Assembly (NCBI RefSeq): GCF_002910915.1
Contig: NZ_NEUF01000028.1
Location: 1 to 64,000, forward strand
DNA from: Streptomyces sp. SM10
GTDB lineage: Bacteria > Actinomycetota > Actinomycetes > Streptomycetales > Streptomycetaceae
Direction: 5' to 3'
Length of the DNA stretch: 64,000 bases
Both the position numbers and the translations under genes were made by a program. The notes beneath the pieces were generated by a model, which did no database searches, was not told the origin of the DNA, and saw nothing but the letters and a program-made list of their open reading frames with translations. Numbering within the stretch: the first letter of the stretch is position 1; each line of letters opens with the position of its first letter. Shown here one piece after another: positions 47,262 to 54,856 of the stretch.

Positions 47262-48226
47262 TTCGCGCCGAGGGCCTTCTGCAGCGCGGTGAGGTTGGAC
47301 TTCATGACCTCGAGGTAGTCAGCACCGGCGGACTTGCCGGTGATTCCCTCCAGCGGGTCCAGGACCGCGGTTTTCAGGCCGAGGTCCTTGGCCAGCGTCT
47401 TCGCGGTCCTGTCGCTGGCGAGCTTCTCGAAGAAGACGGTCGTGGCCCCGCTCTCCTCGGCGACGTGGTGGATCTCGTCGATCCGGGCGGGGCTGGGCTC
47501 GGCCTCGGGGTCGAGGCCGGCGATGCCCTCCTGGGTGAGGCCGTAGCGCTCGGCGAGGTAGCCGAAGGCGGAGTGGGTGGTGACGAACGTCTTGGTGGCG
47601 CTGTTCTTCAGACCGGTCTCGTACGCCGTGTTCAGCGCGTTCAACTCGGTGACCAGGGCGTCCGTGTTCTTGCGGTAGTCCGCGGCGTGGTCGGGGTCGG
47701 CCTTCTCCAGCGACTTCCCGACCCCCTCGGCGACCTCGGCGTACTTCACCGGGTCCAGCCATATGTGCGGGTCGAGTCCGGCCTCTTCCCCGCCGCCGTG
47801 CTCCTCGCCCTCCTCCTCGTGCCCGTGGTCGTGGCCGACCTCGGAGCCGTGCTTCTCGAGTGTGGTGAGATCCGCGGCGTCCACGGTGTCCTCGACGCCG
47901 GCCTGCTCGACGGCGTCGTCGACGGCGGGCTGGACGCCCTTGAGGAACAGGATGTAGTCGGCGTCGCTCAGGGAGCCGACCTGCCGGGGGGAGAGCTCCA
48001 GGTCGTGCGGCTCGGCGCCCGGCTTCGTCAGCGTGGTGACGGAGACGTGCGTCCCGCCGATCTCCTCGGCCAGGAACTGCATCGGGTAGAAGGACGCCAC
48101 CACGTCCAGCCTGCCGTCGGACCCGCCCCCGGCCGCGTCGGACGAGGAGCAGGCGGAGAGCGCGGTGAGGCCGAGGGTGACTGCTCCGGCGACGGCGGCT
48201 GTGGGTATGAGGCGGCGTACGTTCAT
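47258..48226 (-). CDS. znuA: zinc-binding lipoprotein ZnuA
   Basis: High-affinity extracellular zinc receptor of the ABC importer, 322 residues. The signal peptide MNVRRLIPTAAVAGAVTLGL ends in lipobox LSAC with Cys26. The ligand-binding histidines include GAEPHDLEL, and a His/Glu-rich flexible loop (HDHGHEEEGEEHGGGEE) near residue 125 is typical of ZnuA. ATG 48226 is preferred over in-frame upstream codons because it gives a proper signal peptide. The promoter carries two Zur-box-like sites and the start codon sits at the edge of one, suggesting a leaderless transcript. Confidence 0.93.
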   Translation of the reverse strand: MNVRRLIPTAAVAGAVTLGLTALSACSSSDAAGGGSDGRLDVVASFYPMQFLAEEIGGTHVSVTTLTKPGAEPHDLELSPRQVGSLSDADYILFLKGVQPAVDDAVEQAGVEDTVDAADLTTLEKHGSEVGHDHGHEEEGEEHGGGEEAGLDPHIWLDPVKYAEVAEGVGKSLEKADPDHAADYRKNTDALVTELNALNTAYETGLKNSATKTFVTTHSAFGYLAERYGLTQEGIAGLDPEAEPSPARIDEIHHVAEESGATTVFFEKLASDRTAKTLAKDLGLKTAVLDPLEGITGKSAGADYLEVMKSNLTALQKALGAK

Positions 48227-48262
48227 GACAGTCATTTTCAACAAAAGTGGAAACGATTGTCA
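48226..48262 (-). promoter_or_regulatory. znuA promoter with two Zur-box-like sites
   Basis: On the minus strand, TGAAAATGACTGTCA (48240-48226) matches the Streptomyces Zur box TGAAAATGATTTTCA at 12 of 15 bases, and the plus-strand TGGAAACGATTGTCA (48248-48262) matches 12 of 15. A TTGACA (-35) at about 48258-48263 lies 17 bases before TGAAAA, so both boxes cover the promoter. The start codon then lies at the expected start site, with no ribosome binding site. Confidence 0.6.
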
Positions 48263-48444
48263 ACAAGGCCGATGAGATGCCCGGTACCGAACCCGGTGAC
48301 CGCGATGCGCCCCACCGATTTGATCCAGAGGGTGCGCCCGCCGGTAATCTGGGGTATTCGCCCGCCCGTCTCCCGATCACCACCTCCGCCGAGGCGTCGC
48401 GCGTCGTCCCTGTCCAGTTCCGCCGTCGTAATGAAGAGAGCACC

Positions 48445-49827
48445 GTGGCCGCCGACAAGATCGACACCATCGTCAGCCTGAGCAAGCGCCGTGGCTTCGT
48501 CTACCCCTGCAGTGAGATCTACGGCGGCCAGCGGGCCGCGTGGGACTACGGGCCGCTGGGCGTCGAGCTGAAGGAGAACCTCAAGCGCCAGTGGTGGCGT
48601 TACATGGTGACCGCGCGCGAGGACGTGGTCGGCATCGACTCGTCGGTCATCCTGGCCCCCGAGGTCTGGGTGGCCTCCGGCCACGTCGCCACCTTCTCCG
48701 ACCCGCTCACCGAGTGCACCTCCTGTCACAAGCGCTACCGTGCCGACCACCTGGAGGAGGCGTACGAGGAGAAGCACGGCAAGCCGCCCGTCAACGGCCT
48801 GGCCGACCTCAACTGCCCCAACTGCGGCAACAAGGGCACCTTCACCGAGCCCAAGGCGTTCTCCGGCCTCCTCTCCACCCACCTCGGCCCGACGCAGGAC
48901 TCCGGCTCGGTCGCCTACCTGCGCCCCGAGACCGCCCAGGGCATCTTCACCAACTTCGGCCAGGTGCTGCAGACCTCGCGCAGGAAGCCGCCGTTCGGCA
49001 TCGCGCAGATGGGCAAGTCCTTCCGGAACGAGATCACTCCGGGCAACTTCATCTTCCGCACGCGCGAGTTCGAGCAGATGGAGATGGAGTTCTTCGTCAA
49101 GCCGGGCGAGGACGAGCAGTGGCAGGAGTACTGGATGGAGCAGCGCTGGAGCTGGTACACCGGTCTCGGCATGCGCGAGGAGAACATGCGGTGGTTCGAG
49201 CACCCGCAGGAGAAGCTCTCCCACTACTCCAAGCGCACCGCTGACATCGAGTACCGCTTCCGCTTCGGCGGCAGCGAGTGGGGCGAGCTCGAGGGCGTCG
49301 CCAACCGCACCGACTACGACCTCAAGGCGCACTCCGAGGCCTCCGGCACGGACCTCGTCTACTTCGACCAGGAGAAGGGCGAGCGCTACACGCCGTACGT
49401 CATCGAGCCCGCGGCCGGTGTCGGCCGTTCGATGCTGGCGTTCCTCCTCGACGCGTACAGCGAGGACGAGGCGCCCAACGCCAAGGGCGTCATGGAGAAG
49501 CGCGCCGTGATGCGCCTCGACCCGCGCCTGGCGCCGGTCAAGGTCGCGGTCCTGCCGCTGTCCCGCAACGCGCAGCTGTCGCCGAAGGCCAAGGGCCTCG
49601 CCGCCGACCTCCGGCAGAACTGGAACATCGAGTTCGACGACGCGGGCGCCATCGGCCGCCGCTACCGCCGCCAGGACGAGATCGGCACGCCGTTCTGCGT
49701 CACCGTCGACTTCGACACCCTCGACGACAACGCGGTGACCGTGCGCGAGCGCGACACGATGAAGCAGGAGCGCGTCTCCCTGGACCAGATCCAGAGCTAC
49801 CTCGGCTCCCGCCTGCTGGGCTGCTGA
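48445..49827 (+). CDS. glyS: glycine-tRNA ligase (homodimeric)
   Basis: Class II aminoacyl-tRNA synthetase that charges tRNA-Gly. The 460-residue protein is the bacterial alpha2 type. It has [33 protein letters not shown] and zinc-binding pairs ([16 protein letters not shown]). It also has motif 2 [17 protein letters not shown] and motif 3 near [16 protein letters not shown] 48445 begins the family N-terminus; an open frame continues upstream to the znuA region without homology. It is divergent from znuA across about 220 bp. A hairpin follows its stop. Confidence 0.96.
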   Translation: MAADKIDTIVSLSKRRGFVYPCSEIYGGQRAAWDYGPLGVELKENLKRQWWRYMVTAREDVVGIDSSVILAPEVWVASGHVATFSDPLTECTSCHKRYRADHLEEAYEEKHGKPPVNGLADLNCPNCGNKGTFTEPKAFSGLLSTHLGPTQDSGSVAYLRPETAQGIFTNFGQVLQTSRRKPPFGIAQMGKSFRNEITPGNFIFRTREFEQMEMEFFVKPGEDEQWQEYWMEQRWSWYTGLGMREENMRWFEHPQEKLSHYSKRTADIEYRFRFGGSEWGELEGVANRTDYDLKAHSEASGTDLVYFDQEKGERYTPYVIEPAAGVGRSMLAFLLDAYSEDEAPNAKGVMEKRAVMRLDPRLAPVKVAVLPLSRNAQLSPKAKGLAADLRQNWNIEFDDAGAIGRRYRRQDEIGTPFCVTVDFDTLDDNAVTVRERDTMKQERVSLDQIQSYLGSRLLGC

Positions 49828-49855
49828 CCGCACCCCGTCTTCATGACGAAGGCCC

Positions 49856-49898
49856 CACGAAGCCCCCGGTTCCGGCGCACGGAGCCGGGGGCCTCGTG
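49856..49898 (+). terminator. glyS terminator
   Basis: Nested inverted repeat: CACGA/TCGTG outside and GCCCCCGGTTCCG/CGGAGCCGGGGGC inside (one wobble pair), about 30 bp after glyS. Confidence 0.75.
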
Positions 49899-49933
49899 CA
49901 GACTGGACCCACTCGTCCACAGGGGAGGCCCGG

Positions 49934-50137
49934 ATGCCGTCCATGACCACGAGCAAGGTCAGCAGATGGGACCAGCACGGCCGTGAACACGTCGTCCACG
50001 TACGGAAGTCGGGGATGCAGCGGCAGCTGACCTGCGGCACCTGCGGATGGCGCAAGGGGGCGCAGTTCCTGCCCTGGCTCAAGGCCGAGGAGCACCTGAC
50101 CGAGGCCCATCAGGCCACGGTCGACCCGACCGCCTGA
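49934..50137 (+). CDS. small zinc-ribbon-like hypothetical protein
   Basis: A 67-residue protein beginning MPSMTTSKVSRWDQHGREHV, with a single CGTCGW pair and a His-containing C-terminus (HLTEAHQATV). It could form a short zinc knuckle of the C-x2-C-x(n)-H-x(4)-H kind: Cys34/Cys37 and His55/His60. The start has GGGGAGG five bases upstream, so expression looks real. No neighbour gives a function. It ends inside the repeat that starts at 50128. Confidence 0.6.
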   Translation: MPSMTTSKVSRWDQHGREHVVHVRKSGMQRQLTCGTCGWRKGAQFLPWLKAEEHLTEAHQATVDPTA

Positions 50138-50223
50138 GCCGCGTGCCGGGCGGTCGACGTGACCGACTCAGCCGCATGGCCGGGCGGTCGGCCTGACCGC
50201 CTCGGTCGCACGGCCGGAGAAAA
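50128..50223. repeat. three imperfect tandem repeats, about 33 bp each
   Basis: Units 50128-50160, 50161-50194 and 50195-50223 all begin GACCGMCTSRG and share the AGCCGC...GGCCGG core. Each of the first two ends in GGGCGGTC, so units fold on themselves or with a neighbour (for example GGCGGTC-GGCCT-GACCGCC). The first unit overlaps the end of the small zinc-ribbon gene, including its stop. Confidence 0.6.
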
Positions 50224-50258
50224 ACCGGATGAGGTGCCTCTTCGCCCGGGGTACCTTC

Positions 50259-50294
50259 ATGGCCATGTATTCGTTCTTCCAGATCTACGAGTGA
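50259..50294 (+). CDS. possible 11-residue peptide MAMYSFFQIYE
   Basis: A tiny open frame with ATG at 50259 (second ATG at 50265) reads MAMYSFFQIYE and ends with TGA at 50294. Its aromatic content (Tyr, Phe, Phe, Tyr) and AT-rich codons are unusual for this DNA. It lies 86 bp before the DUF6243-like gene, where a leader or signal peptide could sit. No ribosome binding site is clearly present, so this is a weak call. Confidence 0.25.
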   Translation: MAMYSFFQIYE

Positions 50295-50380
50295 GCGCGC
50301 GACGGGCCGACCGCCCGTCGCCCAGCGGATCGATACACGAGGCGTCATCCTCACCCCCTCACCACGAACGGGAGAACCCC

Positions 50381-50581
50381 GTGGCCAAGAGCCGCAACAA
50401 CCTTCTCGGCGTCGGCGGACAGCGCAAGAAGCTGTCCCGCGCCGAACAGCAGGGCGCAGGCCCCGCGCGCGACAACGACCGCAAGGCCGCCGAGGACAGG
50501 AAGCAGGAGCTGGTGCGCAAGATGCGTGAGCGTGCCGCCACCGAGGCCGCACCGGCGCAGGACGCACCGGCGGAGAGCTGA
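50381..50581 (+). CDS. DUF6243-family small protein
   Basis: A 66-residue basic/acidic protein, MAKSRNNLLGVGGQRKKLSR followed by a charged helix (RKAAEDRKQELVRKMRERAA), belonging to a Streptomyces family I know as DUF6243. It has GGGAG six bases before GTG 50381. No membrane segment or signal. Function unknown; the helix could be RNA- or ribosome-associated, which is only speculation. A strong terminator follows and is shared with the convergent MFS gene. Confidence 0.7.
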   Translation: MAKSRNNLLGVGGQRKKLSRAEQQGAGPARDNDRKAAEDRKQELVRKMRERAATEAAPAQDAPAES

Positions 50582-50604
50582 CGTCCTTCCGCCACCCGTA
50601 CGAC

Positions 50605-50640
50605 CGCGGGCCCGGACCACCTCGGTGGTCCGGGCCCGCG
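50605..50640. terminator. bidirectional terminator
   Basis: Perfect 17-bp inverted repeat: CGCGGGCCCGGACCACC (50605-50621) / GGTGGTCCGGGCCCGCG (50624-50640), two-base gap, between the convergent small gene and MFS gene. Confidence 0.85.
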
Positions 50641-50650
50641 CCCGTCCCCC

Positions 50651-52120
50651 TCACCCCACCGCGCGGGGCAGCCGCAGGCTCAGCAGCGTCGTCAGGACGA
50701 CGGCCGCCAGCTGCACCAGCAGCGTCACGATCAGCGCGTCCCGCATGCCCGATCCCGGCACCAGCGCGAGGAAGAGCGTCCCGAGCGTGGCGACGCCGAG
50801 CGCCAGTGCGGCCTGCTGGGTCGTCGTCATCACGCCGCCGCCCACTCCGGCCCGCTCGGCCGGCACGTCGGACAGCACGATGCGGAGGAGGACGGGCAGT
50901 TGCAGCCCCTGCCCCAGCCCCGCGAGCGCGACCCCCGGCAGCAGTCCCGGCAGCCCGAGGTCCGGCCAGCCGCGCCACACGGTCAGCGCCAGCACCGCGA
51001 CGCCCACGCCCTGGATCAGCCCGCCGGCCGTCACGACCCGGCTTCCGAAGCGCCGGACCAGCCGGGGGCCGGCCAGCGAGGCCGCGAAGAAGGCGGCGGC
51101 CATCGGCGCCAGTGACAGACCGGCGGCGGCCGGGCCCATCTCCAGGCCCTGCTGGAGGGCCACGGCGATCACGAACATGAAGCCGCCGAAGCCGATGGAG
51201 AACGGCACGACCAGGGCGAGTCCGCGCCGCAGCGACTCCAGCCGCAGCAGGCTCGGCGGCACCAGCGGCGTCCGGCCGAGCGCGTCGGCCCGCCGCTCCA
51301 CGCGGTAGAAGGCCACCGCGGCGAACGGGAACACGCCCAGGGACACCCAGGTCCACAGCGGCCAGCCGGCCGCCCGCCCCTCGGTCAGCGGGGCCAGCAG
51401 CGTCGTCAGGGAGAGGGCCAGCAGCAGCGTGCCCGGCACGTCGACGGGGGCGGGCCGGTCCGAACGGCTCTCCGGCAGCGAGCGGGCGGCCAGGAACAGC
51501 CCCGCCACCGCCACCGGGACGTTCACCAGGAAGACGGACCGCCAGCCCGCGCTCTCGCCGAACACGGAGGAGAGCGGCGCCGCGGAGACCAGGACCCCGC
51601 CGAGGATCTGCCCGGCGACCATGGAGAGCCCGGCCGTCGCCCCGTACAGGCTCATGGCCCGCGCCCTGCGGTGCCCGGACGTGGCCGCCTGGATGGTGGC
51701 GAGCACCTGTGGCAGCATCAGCGCCGCCGCGGCTCCCTGCGCCACCCGGGCGGCCACCAGGGTCCAGGCGTCCGGTGCCAGTCCGCAGGCGAGGGAGGTG
51801 AGGCCGAACGCGGCCATCCCGATGAGGAAGAGCCTGCGCCGTCCGGCCATGTCGCCGAGGCGCCCGCCGAGGACGAGCAGCACGGCGTACGCGAGGCCGT
51901 AGCCCGCGACGACCAGTTCGAGCAGGGCGGGGCCCGCGGCCAGGTCGTGGTCGATGGTGGGCAGGGCCACGTTGACGATGAAGAAGTCGATGAGGGGCAG
52001 CGCCGCGCCCAGCAGTACGGTGAACAGCCCGAGCCCGCCGAGCACCGGCGCGGGGTGGTCGTACCGCGCCACCGGGGTGCCGGTGCCGGACGCGTTCGTC
52101 AGTACAGAGGATTCACTCAC
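50651..52120 (-). CDS. MFS transporter, DHA2 (14-helix) type
   Basis: A 489-residue exporter with about 14 helices. FTVLLGAALPLIDFFIVNVALP (motif D1-like), LGGRLGDMAGRRRLF (motif A), GLSMVAGQILGGVLV (motif C) and the late GGGVMTTTQQAALALGVATLG support DHA2. It is divergent from an MmyB-type regulator (52222), with two CTGGTACCAG palindromes between them. The layout repeats that at 34900-37343, with related but clearly different proteins. Substrate unknown; probably a drug or secondary metabolite. Confidence 0.9.
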   Translation of the reverse strand: MSESSVLTNASGTGTPVARYDHPAPVLGGLGLFTVLLGAALPLIDFFIVNVALPTIDHDLAAGPALLELVVAGYGLAYAVLLVLGGRLGDMAGRRRLFLIGMAAFGLTSLACGLAPDAWTLVAARVAQGAAAALMLPQVLATIQAATSGHRRARAMSLYGATAGLSMVAGQILGGVLVSAAPLSSVFGESAGWRSVFLVNVPVAVAGLFLAARSLPESRSDRPAPVDVPGTLLLALSLTTLLAPLTEGRAAGWPLWTWVSLGVFPFAAVAFYRVERRADALGRTPLVPPSLLRLESLRRGLALVVPFSIGFGGFMFVIAVALQQGLEMGPAAAGLSLAPMAAAFFAASLAGPRLVRRFGSRVVTAGGLIQGVGVAVLALTVWRGWPDLGLPGLLPGVALAGLGQGLQLPVLLRIVLSDVPAERAGVGGGVMTTTQQAALALGVATLGTLFLALVPGSGMRDALIVTLLVQLAAVVLTTLLSLRLPRAVG

Positions 52121-52147
52121 GCCCTCGACGATGGACCCGTCCCCAGC

Positions 52148-52179
52148 CTGGTACCAGAGTCTCCTTATCCTGGTACCAG
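52148..52179. promoter_or_regulatory. two CTGGTACCAG palindromes, 22 bp apart
   Basis: Perfect 10-bp palindromes at 52148-52157 and 52170-52179, starts exactly 22 bp (two helical turns) apart, between the divergent exporter and regulator. CTTATCC between them may be part of a -10 box. Strong operator candidate for the regulator encoded at 52222. Confidence 0.7.
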
Positions 52180-52221
52180 GAGCACCTGGCCATCCGCCCG
52201 GACATTCGGCAGGCTGGGACC

Positions 52222-53088
52222 ATGACGACCACGGCGACCGAAATACCCGGGACCGGCGAGGTCCGGCGGCACGAGCTCGCCGGATTCCTGCGCAGCCGTC
52301 GCGAGCGGATCACCCCCGAGCAGGTCGGTCTTCCACGGGGCAGCCGCAGGCGGACCCCCGGGCTGCGCCGCGAGGAGGTCGCCCAGCTCTCGGCCGTCGG
52401 CGTCACCTGGTACACGTGGCTGGAGCAGGCGCGCGACATCCAGGTCTCGCCGCAGGTCCTCGACTCCCTGGCCCGCGCCCTGCTGCTCGACCCCAGCGAG
52501 CGCACCCACCTCTTCGCCCTCGCCGGGGCCGTCGACCCCGCGCCGGGCTCGGCCTGCACGGGCATCGCCCCGGCCGTCCACGAGATGCTCACGCGCCTGG
52601 AGCCCTTCCCTGCCTGCGTCCAGAACAGCCGCTACGACATCCTCGCCTACAACCGCACCTACGGCAGGCTGCTGTGCGACCTGGACGCCGTGGCCCCGGA
52701 GGACCGCAACTGCATGCTGCTCGGCTACCTCGACGAGGACTGGCGCGCCTCCGTCGTCGACCTGCCGGCGGCGAACCGGGTCATGGCCGCCAAGTTCCGG
52801 GCGTCGATGGCGGAGCACCTGGCGGAGCCCGCCTGGAAGGCCCTGCTGGGGCGGCTGGAGGCTGCCTCGCCCGAATTCCGCGAGATCTGGGCCCGGCACG
52901 AGGTCGTCGGCCCCTCGAACCGGACCAAGATCTTCCGGAACTCCCGGGTGGGGCTGCTCCGCCTCGACCACACCGATCTGTGGCTGGGCCCCTCGGCGGG
53001 CCCACGCCTGGTGACGTACGTCCCCTCGGACGAGGAGTCCCGCCAGGCGCTGGAGCGGCTGCTGGCCACGGCTCTCGCCGGGACCTGA
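52222..53088 (+). CDS. XRE-type regulator with MmyB-like ligand-binding domain
   Basis: A 288-residue transcription factor with the HTH of the RRRTPGLRREEVAQLSAVGVTWYTWLEQARDIQVSPQVL type near residues 30-70. The C-terminal MmyB-like domain has NSRYDILAYNRTYGRLLCDL, then a late LVTYVPSDEESRQAL. ATG 52222 is clear. The two CTGGTACCAG palindromes upstream are its probable operators, also covering the MFS promoter. It is similar in layout to the regulator at 36420, with the same AGVSWYQW/AVGVTWYTW-type helix. Confidence 0.9.
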   Translation: MTTTATEIPGTGEVRRHELAGFLRSRRERITPEQVGLPRGSRRRTPGLRREEVAQLSAVGVTWYTWLEQARDIQVSPQVLDSLARALLLDPSERTHLFALAGAVDPAPGSACTGIAPAVHEMLTRLEPFPACVQNSRYDILAYNRTYGRLLCDLDAVAPEDRNCMLLGYLDEDWRASVVDLPAANRVMAAKFRASMAEHLAEPAWKALLGRLEAASPEFREIWARHEVVGPSNRTKIFRNSRVGLLRLDHTDLWLGPSAGPRLVTYVPSDEESRQALERLLATALAGT

Positions 53089-53133
53089 ACGGGCGGCTCC
53101 CGCGCCGCCGCCCGCGTGCGGGACAATGGGGCC

Positions 53134-54282
53134 ATGACCACGCTCGCCCCTGCCCTCCCGCTGCTCCGGATCGGCCCGCACACCGTGCGGCCGCCGGTCG
53201 TGCTCGCCCCCATGGCCGGCATCACCAACGCCCCCTTCCGCACCCTGTGCCGTGAGTTCTCGGGCGGCAAGGGACTGTTCGTCAGCGAGATGATCACCAC
53301 GCGGGCGCTGGTCGAGCGCAACGAGAAGACGATGCAGCTCATCCACTTCGACGCGAGCGAGACCCCGCGCTCCGTCCAGCTGTACGGGGTGGACCCGGTC
53401 ACCGTGGGTAAGGCGGTCCGCATGATCGTCGACGAGGACCTCGCCGACCACATCGACCTGAACTTCGGCTGCCCCGTCCCCAAGGTGACCCGCAAGGGCG
53501 GCGGTTCCGCGCTTCCGTACAAGCGGCCCCTGCTGCGGGCGATCCTCCGCGAGGCGGTGGCCCAGGCCGGCGACCTCCCGGTCACCATCAAGATGCGCAA
53601 GGGCATCGACGACGACCACACGACCTACCTCGACGCGGGACGCATCGCCGTCGAGGAGGGCATCACGGCCGTCGCCCTGCACGGCAGGACCACCGCCCAG
53701 CACTACGGCGGCACGGCCGACTGGGACGCCATCGCGCGCCTCAAGGAGCACGTCCCCGAGATCCCCGTCCTCGGCAACGGCGACATCTGGAGCGCCGACG
53801 ACGCCCTGCGGATGATGCGGGAGACCGGCTGCGACGGCGTGGTCGTCGGCCGTGGCTGCCTGGGCCGGCCCTGGCTCTTCGGCGACCTCGTCAGCGCCTT
53901 CGAGGGCACGGGCACCAGGCAGGCTCCCGCCCTGCGCCAGGTCGCGGACGTGATGCTGCGCCACGCGACGCTGCTGGGGGAGTGGATCGGCGACGAGAGC
54001 CGCGGAGTGATCGACTTCCGGAAGCACGTGGCCTGGTACCTCAAGGGCTTCGCGGTCGGCTCGGACATGCGCCGGAGGCTCGCGGTCACCTCGTCGCTGG
54101 AGGAGCTGGGCGGGCAGCTCCAGGAGCTCGACCTGGACCAGCCCTGGCCTGACGGCGCCGACGGCCCCCGGGGGCGTACCTCCGGGAACAACCGGGTGGC
54201 GCTGCCGGACGGCTGGCTCAAGGACCCCTACGACTGCGCGGGCGTGAGCGCCGACGCCGAGCTGGACACCTCGGGCGGCTGA
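53134..54282 (+). CDS. dusB: tRNA-dihydrouridine synthase
   Basis: Flavoenzyme reducing uridines to dihydrouridine in the tRNA D-loop. The 382-residue TIM-barrel protein has VVLAPMAGITNAPFRTLC at the start, the catalytic Cys in LNFGCPVPKVTRKGGGSAL, TIKMRKGID and VVGRGCLGRPWLF (FMN phosphate). A C-terminal helical recognition domain follows. The ATG at 53134 is used; the one at 53116 is less family-like. I call it DusB-like because actinobacteria usually have one such enzyme. A terminator with a T run follows. Confidence 0.92.
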   Translation: MTTLAPALPLLRIGPHTVRPPVVLAPMAGITNAPFRTLCREFSGGKGLFVSEMITTRALVERNEKTMQLIHFDASETPRSVQLYGVDPVTVGKAVRMIVDEDLADHIDLNFGCPVPKVTRKGGGSALPYKRPLLRAILREAVAQAGDLPVTIKMRKGIDDDHTTYLDAGRIAVEEGITAVALHGRTTAQHYGGTADWDAIARLKEHVPEIPVLGNGDIWSADDALRMMRETGCDGVVVGRGCLGRPWLFGDLVSAFEGTGTRQAPALRQVADVMLRHATLLGEWIGDESRGVIDFRKHVAWYLKGFAVGSDMRRRLAVTSSLEELGGQLQELDLDQPWPDGADGPRGRTSGNNRVALPDGWLKDPYDCAGVSADAELDTSGG

Positions 54283-54323
54283 GCGCCGGCCGTTGCGCAA
54301 GGGCACCGGGTGCCCCACAGAGG

Positions 54324-54347
54324 GCCCGCTCAGATGAGCGGGCTTTT
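54324..54347 (+). terminator. dusB rho-independent terminator
   Basis: GCCCGCTCA-GA-TGAGCGGGC (54324-54343) followed by TTTT (54344-54347). This is one of the few T-tailed terminators here. Confidence 0.8.
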
Positions 54348-54490
54348 CTCGTCGGATCGGACGTCATTCGCTGCGATCCGAGGGTGGCTGTGTGGGTCCG
54401 CTCTCCTTTCGCGGACCCTTCGTCACTGCGTGTCTTCAGTTCGTGGCTCAGGGATGACCAGGTGTGGGCCTTCGGGCGTCCGGATCGTGA

Positions 54491-54550
54491 CATCTGAGCG
54501 CCCTCGGAGGCGTGATTCTCGCCACCCCTGAGGGGCGTGTGGCTCAGATG
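54491..54550 (+). ncRNA. candidate folded RNA element upstream of ppdK
   Basis: CATCTGAGC (54491-54499) pairs with GCTCAGATG (54542-54550). Inside are GGCG-TGATTCT-CGCC (54509-54523, lengthened by GG/CC beyond an A-A mismatch) and CCCC-TGA-GGGG (54525-54535). This would be a three-way fold. It matches no family I know. It may be a cis-acting element or short RNA; low certainty. Confidence 0.35.
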
Positions 54551-54608
54551 AGCGCACTTTCGCAGGCTGTACTTCTCAAATGGCGGCACTGGGTGCCAGG
54601 CGTGTTTA

Positions 54609-54624
54609 CTTTGATCGATCAAAG
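54609..54624. promoter_or_regulatory. 16-bp perfect palindrome CTTTGATCGATCAAAG
   Basis: A 16-bp perfect palindrome without a spacer in an AT-rich stretch, about 230 bp before ppdK. Typical of an operator for a dimeric regulator. The protein is unknown. Confidence 0.5.
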
Positions 54625-54782
54625 CATCCGCCACTCCACGTAGACACATGTATCGAAAGTCGTCACTTTCCGTCATCTTGACTTCAAGGGTTGAACGCAT
54701 TCCTCCTGTGGGCGGTGCTCTCGCGTTACTTTCGATCTGCTGGCGGACGGGTGGTTGAGACCTCATGACGCGCAAGTGGGCG

Positions 54783-54807
54783 TACCCAGACACCTTCGAT
54801 CTGGGTA
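54783..54807. promoter_or_regulatory. TACCCAGA/TCTGGGTA inverted repeat
   Basis: Perfect 8-bp arms with a nine-base spacer (CACCTTCGA), 50 bp before the ppdK start. It is either an operator or a leader hairpin. Confidence 0.45.
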
Positions 54808-54856
54808 TGTTCCTCGCCGTCAGGGCAGCCACCGCGTCCTCGAGGAGTCGAGACCC

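Larger units (their letters stand above)
54283..54856. other. long regulatory region between dusB and ppdK
   Basis: 574 bp, visibly more AT-rich than its surroundings. It holds the dusB terminator (54324-54347), a possible folded RNA (54491-54550), a 16-bp palindrome (54609-54624), ATCGAAAGT/ACTTTCGAT arms (54652-54660, 54728-54736), GAAAGT-CGTC-ACTTTC (54655-54670) and TACCCAGA/TCTGGGTA (54783-54807). No convincing protein gene lies in it. Confidence 0.7.

Noticed and set aside
48247..48444. N-terminal extension of glyS to the znuA promoter
   Set aside because: The extra 66 residues have no homology to glycyl-tRNA synthetases and would overlap the Zur-box-like sites.
50128..50223. CRISPR array
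   Set aside because: Only three adjacent units with no unique spacers; these are plain tandem repeats.
54310..54531. 73-codon frame in the dusB-ppdK gap
   Set aside because: Starts inside the dusB terminator and shows no family pattern; the region looks regulatory.
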